From: Bacteroidota bacterium
GTDB lineage: Bacteria > Bacteroidota > Bacteroidia > Flavobacteriales_D > Sanyastnellaceae
Reading direction: 5' to 3'
Length of the DNA: 64,000 bases
NCBI GenBank assembly: GCA_027619225.1
Contig: JAQCFW010000006.1
Location: forward strand, 28,280 to 92,279
Position numbers and translations under genes: made by a program. The notes beneath the pieces were generated by a model, which was given only the letters and a program-made list of their open reading frames with translations, was not told where the DNA came from and made no database searches. The first letter of the stretch is position 1, and each line of letters opens with the position of its first letter. Of the stretch, positions 1-8,341 are shown piece after piece.

Positions 1-172
1 AAGAGCCCACCAGCAATGGAGTGATCCATTGGCTTAGGTAAACCTTGCGGGCTGCAAGACCATGTAAACTAGTGCTTGAGGGCTACTCGCTCGATGCTAG
101 AGGGTGGGTCGCATTAGATCAATGATGAAGCAGCTCTTCGGAGCTGAACAGAATCCGGCTTACACCGTAATC
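1..172 (+). ncRNA. rnpB: RNase P RNA, 3' part
   Basis: This is the 3' portion of the catalytic RNA of ribonuclease P, which matures tRNA 5' ends; the 5' portion lies outside the window. The block at 39-63 (GGTAAACC...GCAAGACCA) and the segment at 148-162 (ACAGAATCCGGCTTA) are the conserved signatures of bacterial P RNA, the latter being the 3' strand of helix P4. A strong terminator hairpin follows directly. The exact 3' end is estimated from where the terminator starts. No protein-coding frame competes. Confidence 0.9.
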
Positions 173-174
173 AC

Positions 175-212
175 GAGGGGAATTCCACACCGGAGTTCCC
201 CTCTCCATTTTT
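175..212 (+). terminator. rho-independent terminator of rnpB
   Basis: The stem GAGGGGAA (175-182) pairs perfectly with TTCCCCTC (196-203) around a 13-nt loop, and a short T-run follows at 208-212. It lies just after the RNase P RNA. Confidence 0.8.
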
Positions 213-323
213 GAAGCATAAATATATTTAATGTTAATATTAACTAATTGTGTTTGTATTTAAAAACTGACATCATAAATTTGCAAAAAAAAAGTAATTT
301 AACGTAGCGAATTATAGGTGAAT

Positions 324-869
324 ATGAAAGAAATAGTGTTTACAACTGAAGAGCTTAAGGAGGCTCGCGTTTATTATTCTGAAGAGAAAATTCGTCTAGA
401 AGCGAAGTTGGATCATGTGATGGGGATGCTAGTGAAATTAGGTGGATCAGTGAGGGTTTCCTCGGTGAAGAAGTCCAAGGTGACTGCGAAAGGAGTGAAG
501 CCGAAGAAGAGAGGACCCAAGAGTATTTGGGGTGAGTTTATTATAAAGAGGCTTAGGGCAAGAAATACTCCGATGTCATACGTAAATCTTATTGATGATG
601 CGATGGCAATTCACAAGCTTTCTAGTGAAAAGGTGATTGCAGCGAGGGCGAGTATTTTAAATAGCGCCTTTCGCCTGAGAACGGTTCACGGAAAGATTGA
701 GACGGTGGGCAGAGCAGGAAGGAAGGAGAAATTGATCGTTTTAACGAAGTGGTTGCAAGAAGATGGGGCGCTAAAGCCAGACTATGCACAAGCCTTTAAG
801 AAAATTCAAGGGGGGAAAGCTGTGAGGGTAGATATGTCGGTAGTTCCGGTTTCGCCATATGAGGATTAG
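324..869 (+). CDS. hypothetical protein, possible DNA-binding, with basic AT-hook-like linker
   Basis: A protein of about 181 aa that I do not recognise as a named family. The N-terminal ~40 residues look like a charged coiled coil (TTEELKEARVYYSEEKIRLE). A very basic linker follows with a KKRGPKS motif resembling an AT hook. The remaining ~100 residues are predicted to be helical and resemble a small helix-turn-helix or winged-helix module (PMSYVNLIDDAM..., then ...GKIETVGRAG). A GTG at 318 is in frame, but the ATG at 324 gives a better start. The gene stands alone between the rnpB terminator and a bidirectional terminator shared with pruA. A nucleoid or regulatory role is inference only. 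Confidence 0.75.
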   Translation: MKEIVFTTEELKEARVYYSEEKIRLEAKLDHVMGMLVKLGGSVRVSSVKKSKVTAKGVKPKKRGPKSIWGEFIIKRLRARNTPMSYVNLIDDAMAIHKLSSEKVIAARASILNSAFRLRTVHGKIETVGRAGRKEKLIVLTKWLQEDGALKPDYAQAFKKIQGGKAVRVDMSVVPVSPYED

Positions 870-915
870 TCGGTAGAAGGAAGAAGAAATATAGTGCTAA
901 TTATAAAGCAAAATA

Positions 916-948
916 AAAAGGGGCAGCCACAATCGGCTGCCCCTTTTT
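916..948. terminator. bidirectional terminator between the 324-869 gene and pruA
   Basis: A perfect 9-bp stem GGGGCAGCC (920-928) / GGCTGCCCC (935-943) with a 6-nt loop. It is flanked by an A-run on the left and a T-run on the right, so it can end transcription from both convergent genes. Confidence 0.85.
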
Positions 949-969
949 CGTTGTAAAAACTAGATTTAA

Positions 970-2598
970 TTAAGAATGGAATGGGTATCTGTAATCCTCA
1001 ACTGGGACAAGAGTTTCCTTTACAGTTCGTGCGCTAACCCAACGGAGTAGGTTTAAGGCAGAACCGGCTTTGTCGTTGGTTCCCGATCCACGAGCTCCAC
1101 CAAATGGCTGTTGGCCTACGACAGCACCAGTGGGCTTGTCGTTGAGGTAGAAATTTCCTGCTGCGTTCTCTAAAGCGTCTTTTGCTTGGGCGAGAGCGTA
1201 GCGGTCTTGAGCGAAAACGCAACCTGTGAGGGCGTACTCGCTTGTAGAATCGACAAGTTCGAGGGTTTCGGTGAACTCTGAGGCTGGGAAAACATAAATC
1301 GTAAGAACAGGACCGAAGATCTCTTCGACCATGGTGCGGAACTTAGGGTTAGAGGTGAGGATTACTGTGGGCTCGACGAAGTATCCGACCAAATCGTCAC
1401 ATCCTCCACCGGCGATAATTTCACAGTCGTCTTGAGATTTTGCGTATTCGATATAAGATTTAATATTCTCGAAAGAACGACGGTCAATCACAGCATTGAT
1501 GAAGTTTCCGAAATCAGCAGGAGATCCCATCTTTAATGTGCCGAGGTCGGCGAGGAGTTGATCTTTTACGGCTGGCCAAATATCATCTGAGATATATGCG
1601 CGAGAAGCGGCGGAACATTTTTGGCCTTGATACTCGAAAGAGCCACGGAGAAGGCCTGTAGCAACAGCCTTCGTGTTCGCGCTACTGTGAGCCACAACGA
1701 AGTCTTTACCGCCCGTCTCTCCAACAATTCTAGGATACGACTTGTAAGTTGCGAGATTGTCTCCTATCGTTTTCCAAAGGTTGCGGAAGACTGCAGTAGA
1801 TCCAGTGAAGTGGAGACCCGAGAAGTCAGGATGTTTAAAAATAACATCTCCTGCCACTTTACCGTCAACAGCAACTAGATTGATCACTCCGTCAGGAAGA
1901 CCAGCCTCACGGAATATTTCCATGAGAACTTGTGCGCTGTACATTTGAGTACCCGCAGCTTTCCACACCACAACATTTCCCATTAACGCCATGCAGGCAG
2001 GTAAATTTGCAGCTATAGCAGTAAAATTGAAAGGTGTTAAAGCGAACGTGAATCCCTCTAAAGCCCTGTACTCAGTTCTATTCCAAACACCTTCAGAGCT
2101 CTCAGGCTGAACAGCCTGGATTTCCTGAGCGAAGTAAGCATTAAATCTTAGGAAGTCAATAAGCTCACATGAAGCATCAATCTCTGCTTGATAGCAATTC
2201 TTTCCTTGAGAAAGCATTGTTGCTGCATTAAGTTTGGCTCTGTACTTACCTGCAATGAGGTCAGCTGCTTTTAAAAATATTGTTGCTCTATCAACAAAAG
2301 AAAACGCAGCCCATTTCTTGCGTGCTGAAAGCGCTGCAGTGATAGCCGCTTCAACGTGAGAAGCATCCCCATAGTTAGAGTGGCCAAGGACTTTTCCGTG
2401 CTCATGTGGAGGGGTCATAGCTCGTTTGTCAGAAGTGCGAACCAAATCACCACCGATATACATAGGTACATCTATGGGGTCTTGATTGTACATTTTATTG
2501 TACATATTTTGAAGTTCTTCACGCTCTGGAGAGCCTGGAGCGTATGATAGAACCGGTTCGTTTACCGGAAAAGGGACTTGAAATGTTCCGTGTGCCAT
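970..2598 (-). CDS. pruA: L-glutamate gamma-semialdehyde (1-pyrroline-5-carboxylate) dehydrogenase
   Basis: This enzyme oxidises L-glutamate-5-semialdehyde to glutamate with NAD, the second step of proline catabolism. The protein has 542 aa, the usual length of the stand-alone P5C dehydrogenase. Visible aldehyde-dehydrogenase motifs are HFTGSTAVF in the NAD-binding fold, GETGGKDF with the general-base Glu near residue 294, and GQKCSAASR with the catalytic Cys near 328. An ATG 24 nt further upstream (2622) is open, but it overlaps a TAnnTTTG promoter element (2620-2627), and family members start like MAxGTFQVP, so 2598 is preferred. No proline dehydrogenase gene is adjacent. The gene ends at a shared bidirectional terminator. 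Confidence 0.96.
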   Translation of the reverse strand: MAHGTFQVPFPVNEPVLSYAPGSPEREELQNMYNKMYNQDPIDVPMYIGGDLVRTSDKRAMTPPHEHGKVLGHSNYGDASHVEAAITAALSARKKWAAFSFVDRATIFLKAADLIAGKYRAKLNAATMLSQGKNCYQAEIDASCELIDFLRFNAYFAQEIQAVQPESSEGVWNRTEYRALEGFTFALTPFNFTAIAANLPACMALMGNVVVWKAAGTQMYSAQVLMEIFREAGLPDGVINLVAVDGKVAGDVIFKHPDFSGLHFTGSTAVFRNLWKTIGDNLATYKSYPRIVGETGGKDFVVAHSSANTKAVATGLLRGSFEYQGQKCSAASRAYISDDIWPAVKDQLLADLGTLKMGSPADFGNFINAVIDRRSFENIKSYIEYAKSQDDCEIIAGGGCDDLVGYFVEPTVILTSNPKFRTMVEEIFGPVLTIYVFPASEFTETLELVDSTSEYALTGCVFAQDRYALAQAKDALENAAGNFYLNDKPTGAVVGQQPFGGARGSGTNDKAGSALNLLRWVSARTVKETLVPVEDYRYPFHS

Positions 2599-2619
2599 AT
2601 TGTTAATTAATAATTGGTG

Positions 2620-2627
2620 CAAAATTA
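2620..2627 (-). promoter_or_regulatory. -7 promoter element of pruA
   Basis: On the minus strand this reads TAATTTTG, a perfect match to the Bacteroidota TAnnTTTG -7 element, 21 nt before the chosen pruA start. No clear -33 TTTG was found. Confidence 0.5.
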
Positions 2628-2675
2628 CTTATTAGCATCTAAGCAGAGCCATGCTTTACTACTTTTAGGAATAAT

Positions 2676-4103
2676 ATGAACCTCTTTATTAAATACCCTA
2701 TTATTTTATTTATTGCGCAGAGCTTCATTTCCTATTCCTCTGTAGCCCAAACCTCAAATCCCACTTCCATCTCCGCCGCCGCTTTCTACCTTAAAGGCAA
2801 CATGATGGAGGCGAATATGCAGTACGGAGCATTGCTTAGTGTAGAGCCTGAAAATATTGATTACCAATATTATTACGCCGTAACCTGCACGGCCGATTCT
2901 GCCCTTAGAATGGAAGGAATAGATCGATTGAAAGCTTTAGAGGGGTTAGGTTCATTCGGCGGAGAACGCTTGTTTTTCTTAGCGCTTGCCTATCACCATT
3001 TGTCTGAATATACACGTGCGATAAAGGTCTTTAAGAGGGCGGAGCAAAGTGCGGTGAGGAAGTCTGTTTGGCTTTCCGAAGTAAAATTAAGGTTAGCCCA
3101 ATGCGAAGCCGCTTTGGCAAATCAAACATCATTGACTTCCTTCACTCGCCATTCCTCAGTGACGGTGTCATTCGAAGATTTCTTCAGATCCATCCCCACA
3201 AATGACTCCCCTTACAGGATGATACTTCTTCCCACCGAGCTTAGGACGAAGTATGATAAAAAGTTGGGGTGGGTAAGCCCGGTTGCCTTCGATGCAGAAG
3301 CCGACTTGATGTATTTCAGTTCTTACGGGAAGAAAGGCGAAACAGGCTTAGATATCTACTCTGCTAAGATTTTAAGTGACGGCTCCCTCGATGTGCCGGT
3401 TCGACTCCCTGAATCGGTAAATTCCCTTTCTGATGAAATAAACCCGTTTTTTCACGCCGCGAGCTCCACCTTAATATTTGCCTCGAATAGGCAGTCCTCT
3501 TTAGGTGGCTACGATATGTTTTCTTCAGAATTGAGTTCATCTTCAGGCTCTTACCTTGATTGCTCGGCTTTTCAGTCGGGGATAAACTCTCCATTGAATG
3601 AATTCGCTTACTACCCTTTGAGTGAACTAGGTAGAGGTTGGTTAGTAAGCGATAAATCAGGGTACTTTTCGGAAACAGTTCTTTCTGAGATAGAGCTAGA
3701 GATTGATGTTCAAATAGAAACTAAGGTTGAAGCTGAAGATGAGGTTGAGGTTGAGGTTGAGGTTGAGGTCGTTGTTGAGGTCGAGGCCCTTGTCGAGAAT
3801 GTTGCAGAAGTAGCAGAGCCTATCGACATAATCATCCCAGTGGAACCTGAGAAACAACAGTCACAGCAACACCTTAATTTAGAGTTGTCCAGCAGTTTGT
3901 CTATACAAATAGGTGTGTTTAGCAATGAACCGGATGTAAGTCTGCTTCCATTTGGATTTAATCTTTTCACATTAATTTTGCCTGATGGCTTATATAAAGT
4001 TTTTGCAGGTCCCTATCAGAATGAAGATGAGAGGGCAGAGGTTAAGCAAAAGCTTATCGAAGCTGGTTTTACAGATGTTTTCAATGTTGTTGCCAAACCC
4101 TAA
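2676..4103 (+). CDS. secreted/envelope protein with TPR, PD40-like beta-propeller and SPOR-like domains
   Basis: A signal peptide covers about residues 1-25 (ending SVAQ). TPR-like helices follow at ~30-150. A region with PD40/WD40-like strands (DLMYFSSYGKKGETGLDIY, then STLIFASNRQSSLGGYDMF) spans ~205-330. A highly acidic Glu/Val repeat occupies ~350-385, and a C-terminal SPOR-like domain ~405-475 contains GLYKVFAGPYQNEDERAE. SPOR domains bind denuded peptidoglycan glycan strands. The TPR plus PD40 order recalls the T9SS-associated OmpA family (PorE-like), but no OmpA domain is present. The gene is followed 11 bp later by the lamin-tail protein gene, probably in one transcript. Its precise role is unknown. 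Confidence 0.85.
   Translation: MNLFIKYPIILFIAQSFISYSSVAQTSNPTSISAAAFYLKGNMMEANMQYGALLSVEPENIDYQYYYAVTCTADSALRMEGIDRLKALEGLGSFGGERLFFLALAYHHLSEYTRAIKVFKRAEQSAVRKSVWLSEVKLRLAQCEAALANQTSLTSFTRHSSVTVSFEDFFRSIPTNDSPYRMILLPTELRTKYDKKLGWVSPVAFDAEADLMYFSSYGKKGETGLDIYSAKILSDGSLDVPVRLPESVNSLSDEINPFFHAASSTLIFASNRQSSLGGYDMFSSELSSSSGSYLDCSAFQSGINSPLNEFAYYPLSELGRGWLVSDKSGYFSETVLSEIELEIDVQIETKVEAEDEVEVEVEVEVVVEVEALVENVAEVAEPIDIIIPVEPEKQQSQQHLNLELSSSLSIQIGVFSNEPDVSLLPFGFNLFTLILPDGLYKVFAGPYQNEDERAEVKQKLIEAGFTDVFNVVAKP
3741..3770 (+). repeat. in-frame GAGGTT hexanucleotide repeat (5 units)
   Basis: Four perfect GAGGTT units and a fifth ending GAGGTC encode an alternating Glu-Val stretch inside the PD40/SPOR protein. 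Unit gain or loss would keep the reading frame. Confidence 0.8.
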
Positions 4104-4114
4104 GAGGGATAAAC

Positions 4115-5785
4115 ATGCAAATTAAATATATATTTTATAACGTTATACTACTGTTATTAAGTACACTAGTATCTGAGTCCTCAACTTTTGCTCAAACTAA
4201 AATTAACGAAGTGCTTGCGTCCAATCAACTTGCGTTTTTTGATGACTTTTTCGAATATGATGATTGGCTAGAAATATATCATGAAGGTCCGATTTTAAAT
4301 CTGGCGGGGTATTATTTGAGCGACAGAGCTGATAACCTCACGAAATGGCAATTCCCATTTGATGATGCAGGCAATACTACGGTTTTGCCAGGAGGGTATA
4401 TGATCGTTTGGCTTGACAATGATTCAGAACAAGGGTCTAATCACGCAACTTTTAAGCTTTCGCCTGATGGGGAAGGGGTTTATCTGACCCAACCTGATGG
4501 AATCACGATAGTAGATTCATTGACGTTTCCCCAACAGCAGACCGATATTAGTTATGGCCGCGAGTGTGATGGTTGTGAGGAATGGATTTATTTTAACGTC
4601 CCCACGCCAGATTACACCAACGCAGTAACACAGCTTACAACCCCACTTTTGTATATTAATGAGGTGCTGATTTCGAACACCAACAATCTTCTAGATGAGA
4701 ATTTTGAGGCAGATTCTTGGGTTGAGATTTACAATCCGAATTCTTTCCAGGTAAATTTAGGTGGGTATACATTTTCAACGTTAGATGGTGGCTCATACAC
4801 AGTGGTAGATAATCTCCCATGGGAGACAACAGTAGAAGGGGGTGAGTTTTTGCTTTTTTGGTTAGATGGAGATATGGAGCAAGGAGGGCATCATTTAGGT
4901 TTAGTGCCAAACATTTCTTCAGGAACCCTAACAGTAACAGGTCCTGACGATATTGTTGCTGATGTGTATAATTATGAAGTAGCTCTAGCAAACAACAGTT
5001 GGGGAAGAATTTCTGACGGCTCCCCAGCAAGTTCATGGTTCAGCACCCCCACGCCGCGGGTGTCAAATACATTGTTAATTATTCCTCCCGCCCCTTTATT
5101 TATCAATGAGTTGATGTCATCTAATCTTTTAGATACGACTGATGAATCGGGGATGCATGAGGATTGGTTTGAGATCGTAAACACGTCTGAATACGACGTC
5201 GATTTGGCTGGCTATTATGTTACTGACAGGTTAAATGACCCAATGAAGTATCAATTCCCATTTGGGATTCCTGATTCCACAGTGATTGAGCCTGGTGGTT
5301 ACGTTCTAATATTTGCAGATGAAGATGATTCTGAAGGTTGGAATCACACAAATTTTAAATTCAACAGTTCAGGAGAGTCTTTAGTACTGAGATCTGTGGA
5401 TGGGTTTTCTATTGCAGATTCCGTTCATTTCCCTTTACTAAACCTTGACAATAGCTGGGGAAGGGACATTGATCAAACAGGTGAATGGAGGGTTTTCATA
5501 GCTGGGGAGACAACTCCGGAATATTGTAATGTATGTACTTCGTCCATTTCAGAACTTCTTCTATTCCATGTAAGTGACTTCGTTTGTTATCCAAACCCAA
5601 TTTCAAAAAATGCCTCAATTGCGATTTCTCACCCGGCAGTGCTACACGATTTGAAAGGGAGAGTAGTACAAAGGTTTTTAGTTGCGGGTAAGCATGTAAT
5701 CACAGTTCATCCCGGGCTATACTTGTTACAAGAAAATCCCGGGGACTTGTCCCAGTATAATGTCATTAAAGTAATTGTAGAGTAA
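4115..5785 (+). CDS. secreted protein with three lamin-tail domains and T9SS C-terminal sorting domain
   Basis: A signal peptide (about residues 1-27, ending STFAQ) is followed by three homologous lamin-tail domains of ~150 aa. Each begins with an INEVL/INELM motif, then a D-W-x-EI(Y/V) motif and an LAGYY(L/V)(S/T)DR-type strand, at about residues 29-165, 177-315 and 325-470. The C-terminal ~75 residues (from SDFVCYPNPIS to the end) match a T9SS type A sorting domain with the typical YPNP motif, so the protein is probably exported by type IX secretion and displayed on the surface. Lamin-tail domains in secreted bacterial proteins are often adhesive or attached to enzymes; no enzyme domain is present here. 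Start and length are consistent with a complete gene. Confidence 0.88.
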   Translation: MQIKYIFYNVILLLLSTLVSESSTFAQTKINEVLASNQLAFFDDFFEYDDWLEIYHEGPILNLAGYYLSDRADNLTKWQFPFDDAGNTTVLPGGYMIVWLDNDSEQGSNHATFKLSPDGEGVYLTQPDGITIVDSLTFPQQQTDISYGRECDGCEEWIYFNVPTPDYTNAVTQLTTPLLYINEVLISNTNNLLDENFEADSWVEIYNPNSFQVNLGGYTFSTLDGGSYTVVDNLPWETTVEGGEFLLFWLDGDMEQGGHHLGLVPNISSGTLTVTGPDDIVADVYNYEVALANNSWGRISDGSPASSWFSTPTPRVSNTLLIIPPAPLFINELMSSNLLDTTDESGMHEDWFEIVNTSEYDVDLAGYYVTDRLNDPMKYQFPFGIPDSTVIEPGGYVLIFADEDDSEGWNHTNFKFNSSGESLVLRSVDGFSIADSVHFPLLNLDNSWGRDIDQTGEWRVFIAGETTPEYCNVCTSSISELLLFHVSDFVCYPNPISKNASIAISHPAVLHDLKGRVVQRFLVAGKHVITVHPGLYLLQENPGDLSQYNVIKVIVE

Positions 5786-5801
5786 TAAGTTTATTGTTTT
5801 A

Positions 5802-5832
5802 TTGCTACTCGATTATGAACTCACTATATTTG
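5802..5832 (+). promoter_or_regulatory. promoter of rpsA
   Basis: A TTG (5802-5804) followed after 20 bp by TATATTTG (5825-5832) matches the Bacteroidota -33/-7 promoter consensus (TTG and TAnnTTTG). The leader to the rpsA ATG would be about 90 nt. Confidence 0.6.
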
Positions 5833-5925
5833 CGCCCTCAAATCGGGTAAATGTGAGGATTTATCCGTTGATTTATTTCTGTATCGCCATCCTCACTTAG
5901 GTGATTCATACAAATAAGGGACGCA

Positions 5926-8271
5926 ATGAACGAAGCAACCCAAGAGCCTGAAGACGCAATAACCAATGCCGTCGAAAAGGACACTCCAAAAATGGAGATC
6001 CCAGCAGCTGAAGAAGCTACACCAGAGCCAGTTGAAGAAGCAGTTGAAGAAACTGCTGCACCAGTAGCTGAAGAAGCTGCACCAGAGCCAGTTGAAGAAG
6101 CAGTTGAAGAAGTAGTTGTAGAAACTGCTGCACCAGTCGCTGAAGAAGCTGCACCAGAGCCAGTTGAAGAAGTAGTTGTAGAAACTGCTGCACCAGTAGC
6201 TGAAGAAGCTGCACCAGAACCAGTAAAAGATGAGCCAAGGCCTACTGAGCCTCGCGAAATTGCTGTTCCTGAAGGTGACTTCGATTGGGAAGTCTTTGAA
6301 GCAGATAAAGATGATTTCACTGCTGACGAGCGCATGAAGTTAGAGGACCTTTATGAGGCCAACTTAACTCTCATTGAGGACAAACAGGTAGTAACAGGTA
6401 CTGTTACTCAAGTAGGTAAAAAAGAAATTGTTGTAAATATCGGGTACAAGTCTGAAGGTGTAATTACAGCTTCAGAGTTCCGTTACAACCCAGATTTAAA
6501 GCCAGGAGATCAAGTTGCTGTTTTCGTTGAGAAGACAGAAGATCTAAATGGTCAGCTTGTTGTTAGTCACCGTACAGCTCGTGTTTACGAGGCTTGGGGT
6601 AAGATTAACGAAGCAAAAGAAGAAGATCTTATCATTCAAGGTACTGTTAAGTGCAGAACTAAAGGTGGATTGATTGTAGATGTGTTTGGCCTTGAAGCAT
6701 TCTTACCTGGTTCTCAGGTTGATGTGAAGCCTATACGTGACTTTGATGAGTACGTAGGTAAGCAGATGGAATTCAAGGTTGTGAAAATCAACCAAGAGTT
6801 TAAGAACGTTGTTGTATCTCACAAAGCACTTATTGAGGCTGAGCTTGAAGAGCAGAAACGAATTATCATCAAAGGTCTTGAGAAAGGTCAAGTACTAGAA
6901 GGTACTGTTAAGAACGTTACATCTTACGGTGTATTCGTTGACCTTGGTGGTGTAGACGGACTTGTGCATATTACTGATATGAGCTGGGGCCGTGTAGGTC
7001 ATCCAGAAGAGTTGGTTGAACTGGATTCTAAGATTAACGTTGTAATTCTTGACTTTGACGACGATAAGCGTCGTATCGCTCTTGGAATGAAGCAGCTTAC
7101 CCCTCATCCTTGGGATTCATTAACTGAAGAGCTAACAGAAGGTTCTAAAGTACAAGGTAAAGTTGTTGTAGTGGCTGACTACGGTGCATTCATTGAGATT
7201 GCTCCTGGTATTGAAGGATTGCTTCACGTTAGCGAAATGTCTTGGTCTCAGCACTTACGTTCAGCTCAAGATTTCTTGAAAGTTGGAGAAGAAGTAGAGT
7301 GTGTTCTTTTGAGCATCGATCGTGAAGAGCGCAAGATGTCTCTTGGACTCAAGCAGATGTCAACCGACCCTTGGACTGAAATCGACAAGCGTTACCCGCT
7401 TAACTCAAATCAGAAAGGTAAGGTTCGTAACTTCACTAACTTCGGCTTATTTGTTGAGTTAGAGGAAGGTATTGATGGGCTGGTTCACATTTCTGATCTA
7501 AGTTGGTCTAAAAAGATTAAGCATCCTTCTGAATTCTGTAACGTAGGAGACGAAATCGAAGTTGTAGTCATGGAACTCGATATGGAGAACCGTCGCATGA
7601 GCCTCGGTCACAAGCAAATTGAGGAAAACCCATGGGAGGTGTTCGAAACTGTTTTTGCAGTTAGTTCAAACCACCAGGCTACAGTTGTTAAGATTGAAGG
7701 AAGTAATGCTATCGTAGCTCTACCTTACGGACTTGAAGGAACTTGTCACTTGAAGCACCTTAACAAGGCTGATGGAGGAGCTCTAAAAGTTGATGAGGCT
7801 GCTGATTTCGTAGTTCTTGAGTTCAACAGAAATGCCAAGCGCATTACTGTAAGTCACTTACGTACACACGAGGATGGTCCAGCTAAAAAAGAGCGTAAGC
7901 CTCGCTCAAGTGGCGGCGGCGGCGGATCTTCTACTTCAAACACAATGATGGATTCTGTCAACAAGAATACTGAAAAGAGTACTCTTGGAGATTTAGGTGT
8001 TCTTTCTCAATTAAAAGCTTCTATGGATTCTGCGAAGTTAGATCCTGTTCAAGAAGAGGCTCTTGCTAAGAAAGCTGCTCCTAAAAAGGCTGCTGCCAAG
8101 AAAGCGGACAAGAAGGAGGAAGTTCCAGAAGCAGAAGACGTAGCTACAGAAGAAGAAAAGCCTGCTGCTAAGAAAGCTGCTGCTAAGAAGCCTGCTGCTA
8201 AGAAAGCTGCTGCTAAGAAAGCTGCTGCTAAGAAGCCTGCTGCTAAGAAAGCTGCTGCTAAGAAGGATTAA
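5926..8271 (+). CDS. rpsA: 30S ribosomal protein S1 with acidic repeat N-tail and Lys/Ala-rich C-tail
   Basis: Ribosomal protein S1 binds mRNA on the 30S subunit. Six S1 (OB-fold) domains can be read between about residues 150 and 650, including the canonical repeats GTVKNVTSYGVFVDLGGVDG and GKVRNFTNFGLFVELEEGID. The protein has 781 aa, longer than typical S1 (about 560-620). It carries a ~110-residue acidic Ala/Pro/Glu/Val repeat at the N-terminus (EEAAPEPVEE units) and a ~70-residue tail rich in Lys and Ala (repeated AAKK units), like histone H1 tails. The domain body is ordinary, so core function is expected. The gene is monocistronic, with its own promoter and a strong terminator. Confidence 0.97.
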   Translation: MNEATQEPEDAITNAVEKDTPKMEIPAAEEATPEPVEEAVEETAAPVAEEAAPEPVEEAVEEVVVETAAPVAEEAAPEPVEEVVVETAAPVAEEAAPEPVKDEPRPTEPREIAVPEGDFDWEVFEADKDDFTADERMKLEDLYEANLTLIEDKQVVTGTVTQVGKKEIVVNIGYKSEGVITASEFRYNPDLKPGDQVAVFVEKTEDLNGQLVVSHRTARVYEAWGKINEAKEEDLIIQGTVKCRTKGGLIVDVFGLEAFLPGSQVDVKPIRDFDEYVGKQMEFKVVKINQEFKNVVVSHKALIEAELEEQKRIIIKGLEKGQVLEGTVKNVTSYGVFVDLGGVDGLVHITDMSWGRVGHPEELVELDSKINVVILDFDDDKRRIALGMKQLTPHPWDSLTEELTEGSKVQGKVVVVADYGAFIEIAPGIEGLLHVSEMSWSQHLRSAQDFLKVGEEVECVLLSIDREERKMSLGLKQMSTDPWTEIDKRYPLNSNQKGKVRNFTNFGLFVELEEGIDGLVHISDLSWSKKIKHPSEFCNVGDEIEVVVMELDMENRRMSLGHKQIEENPWEVFETVFAVSSNHQATVVKIEGSNAIVALPYGLEGTCHLKHLNKADGGALKVDEAADFVVLEFNRNAKRITVSHLRTHEDGPAKKERKPRSSGGGGGSSTSNTMMDSVNKNTEKSTLGDLGVLSQLKASMDSAKLDPVQEEALAKKAAPKKAAAKKADKKEEVPEAEDVATEEEKPAAKKAAAKKPAAKKAAAKKAAAKKPAAKKAAAKKD
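6007..6225 (+). repeat. imperfect tandem repeats encoding the acidic S1 N-tail
   Basis: Four near-identical copies of a GAAGAAGCTGCACCAGAGCC block alternate with copies of GAAACTGCTGCACCAGTAGC, encoding EEAAPEP and ETAAPVA units. The near-identity at DNA level suggests recent repeat expansion within the gene. Confidence 0.8.
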
Positions 8272-8294
8272 ATTTAGTTTTAAAAATAAAAAAG

Positions 8295-8320
8295 AAAGGG
8301 AGGCTTCGGCCTCCCTTTTT
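8295..8320 (+). terminator. rho-independent terminator of rpsA
   Basis: Stem GGGAGGC (8298-8304), TTCG tetraloop, GCCTCCC (8309-8315), then a T-run to 8320. It lies immediately after rpsA. Confidence 0.9.
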
Positions 8321-8328
8321 CTTGTTCG

Positions 8329-8336
8329 TATCTTTG
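8329..8336 (+). promoter_or_regulatory. -7 promoter element of pyrR
   Basis: TATCTTTG matches TAnnTTTG and ends only 5 nt before the pyrR ATG (8342), implying a leaderless or nearly leaderless transcript. Confidence 0.6.
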
Positions 8337-8341
8337 TACCA

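Noticed and set aside
970..1222. Small Arg-rich minus-strand frame within pruA
   Set aside because: It is a frame shadow of pruA without start or promoter support.
5838..6335. Long minus-strand open frame rich in Ser/Thr/Ala opposite the S1 N-tail
   Set aside because: It mirrors the repetitive rpsA coding sequence; its low complexity and position inside a certain gene make it a shadow frame.
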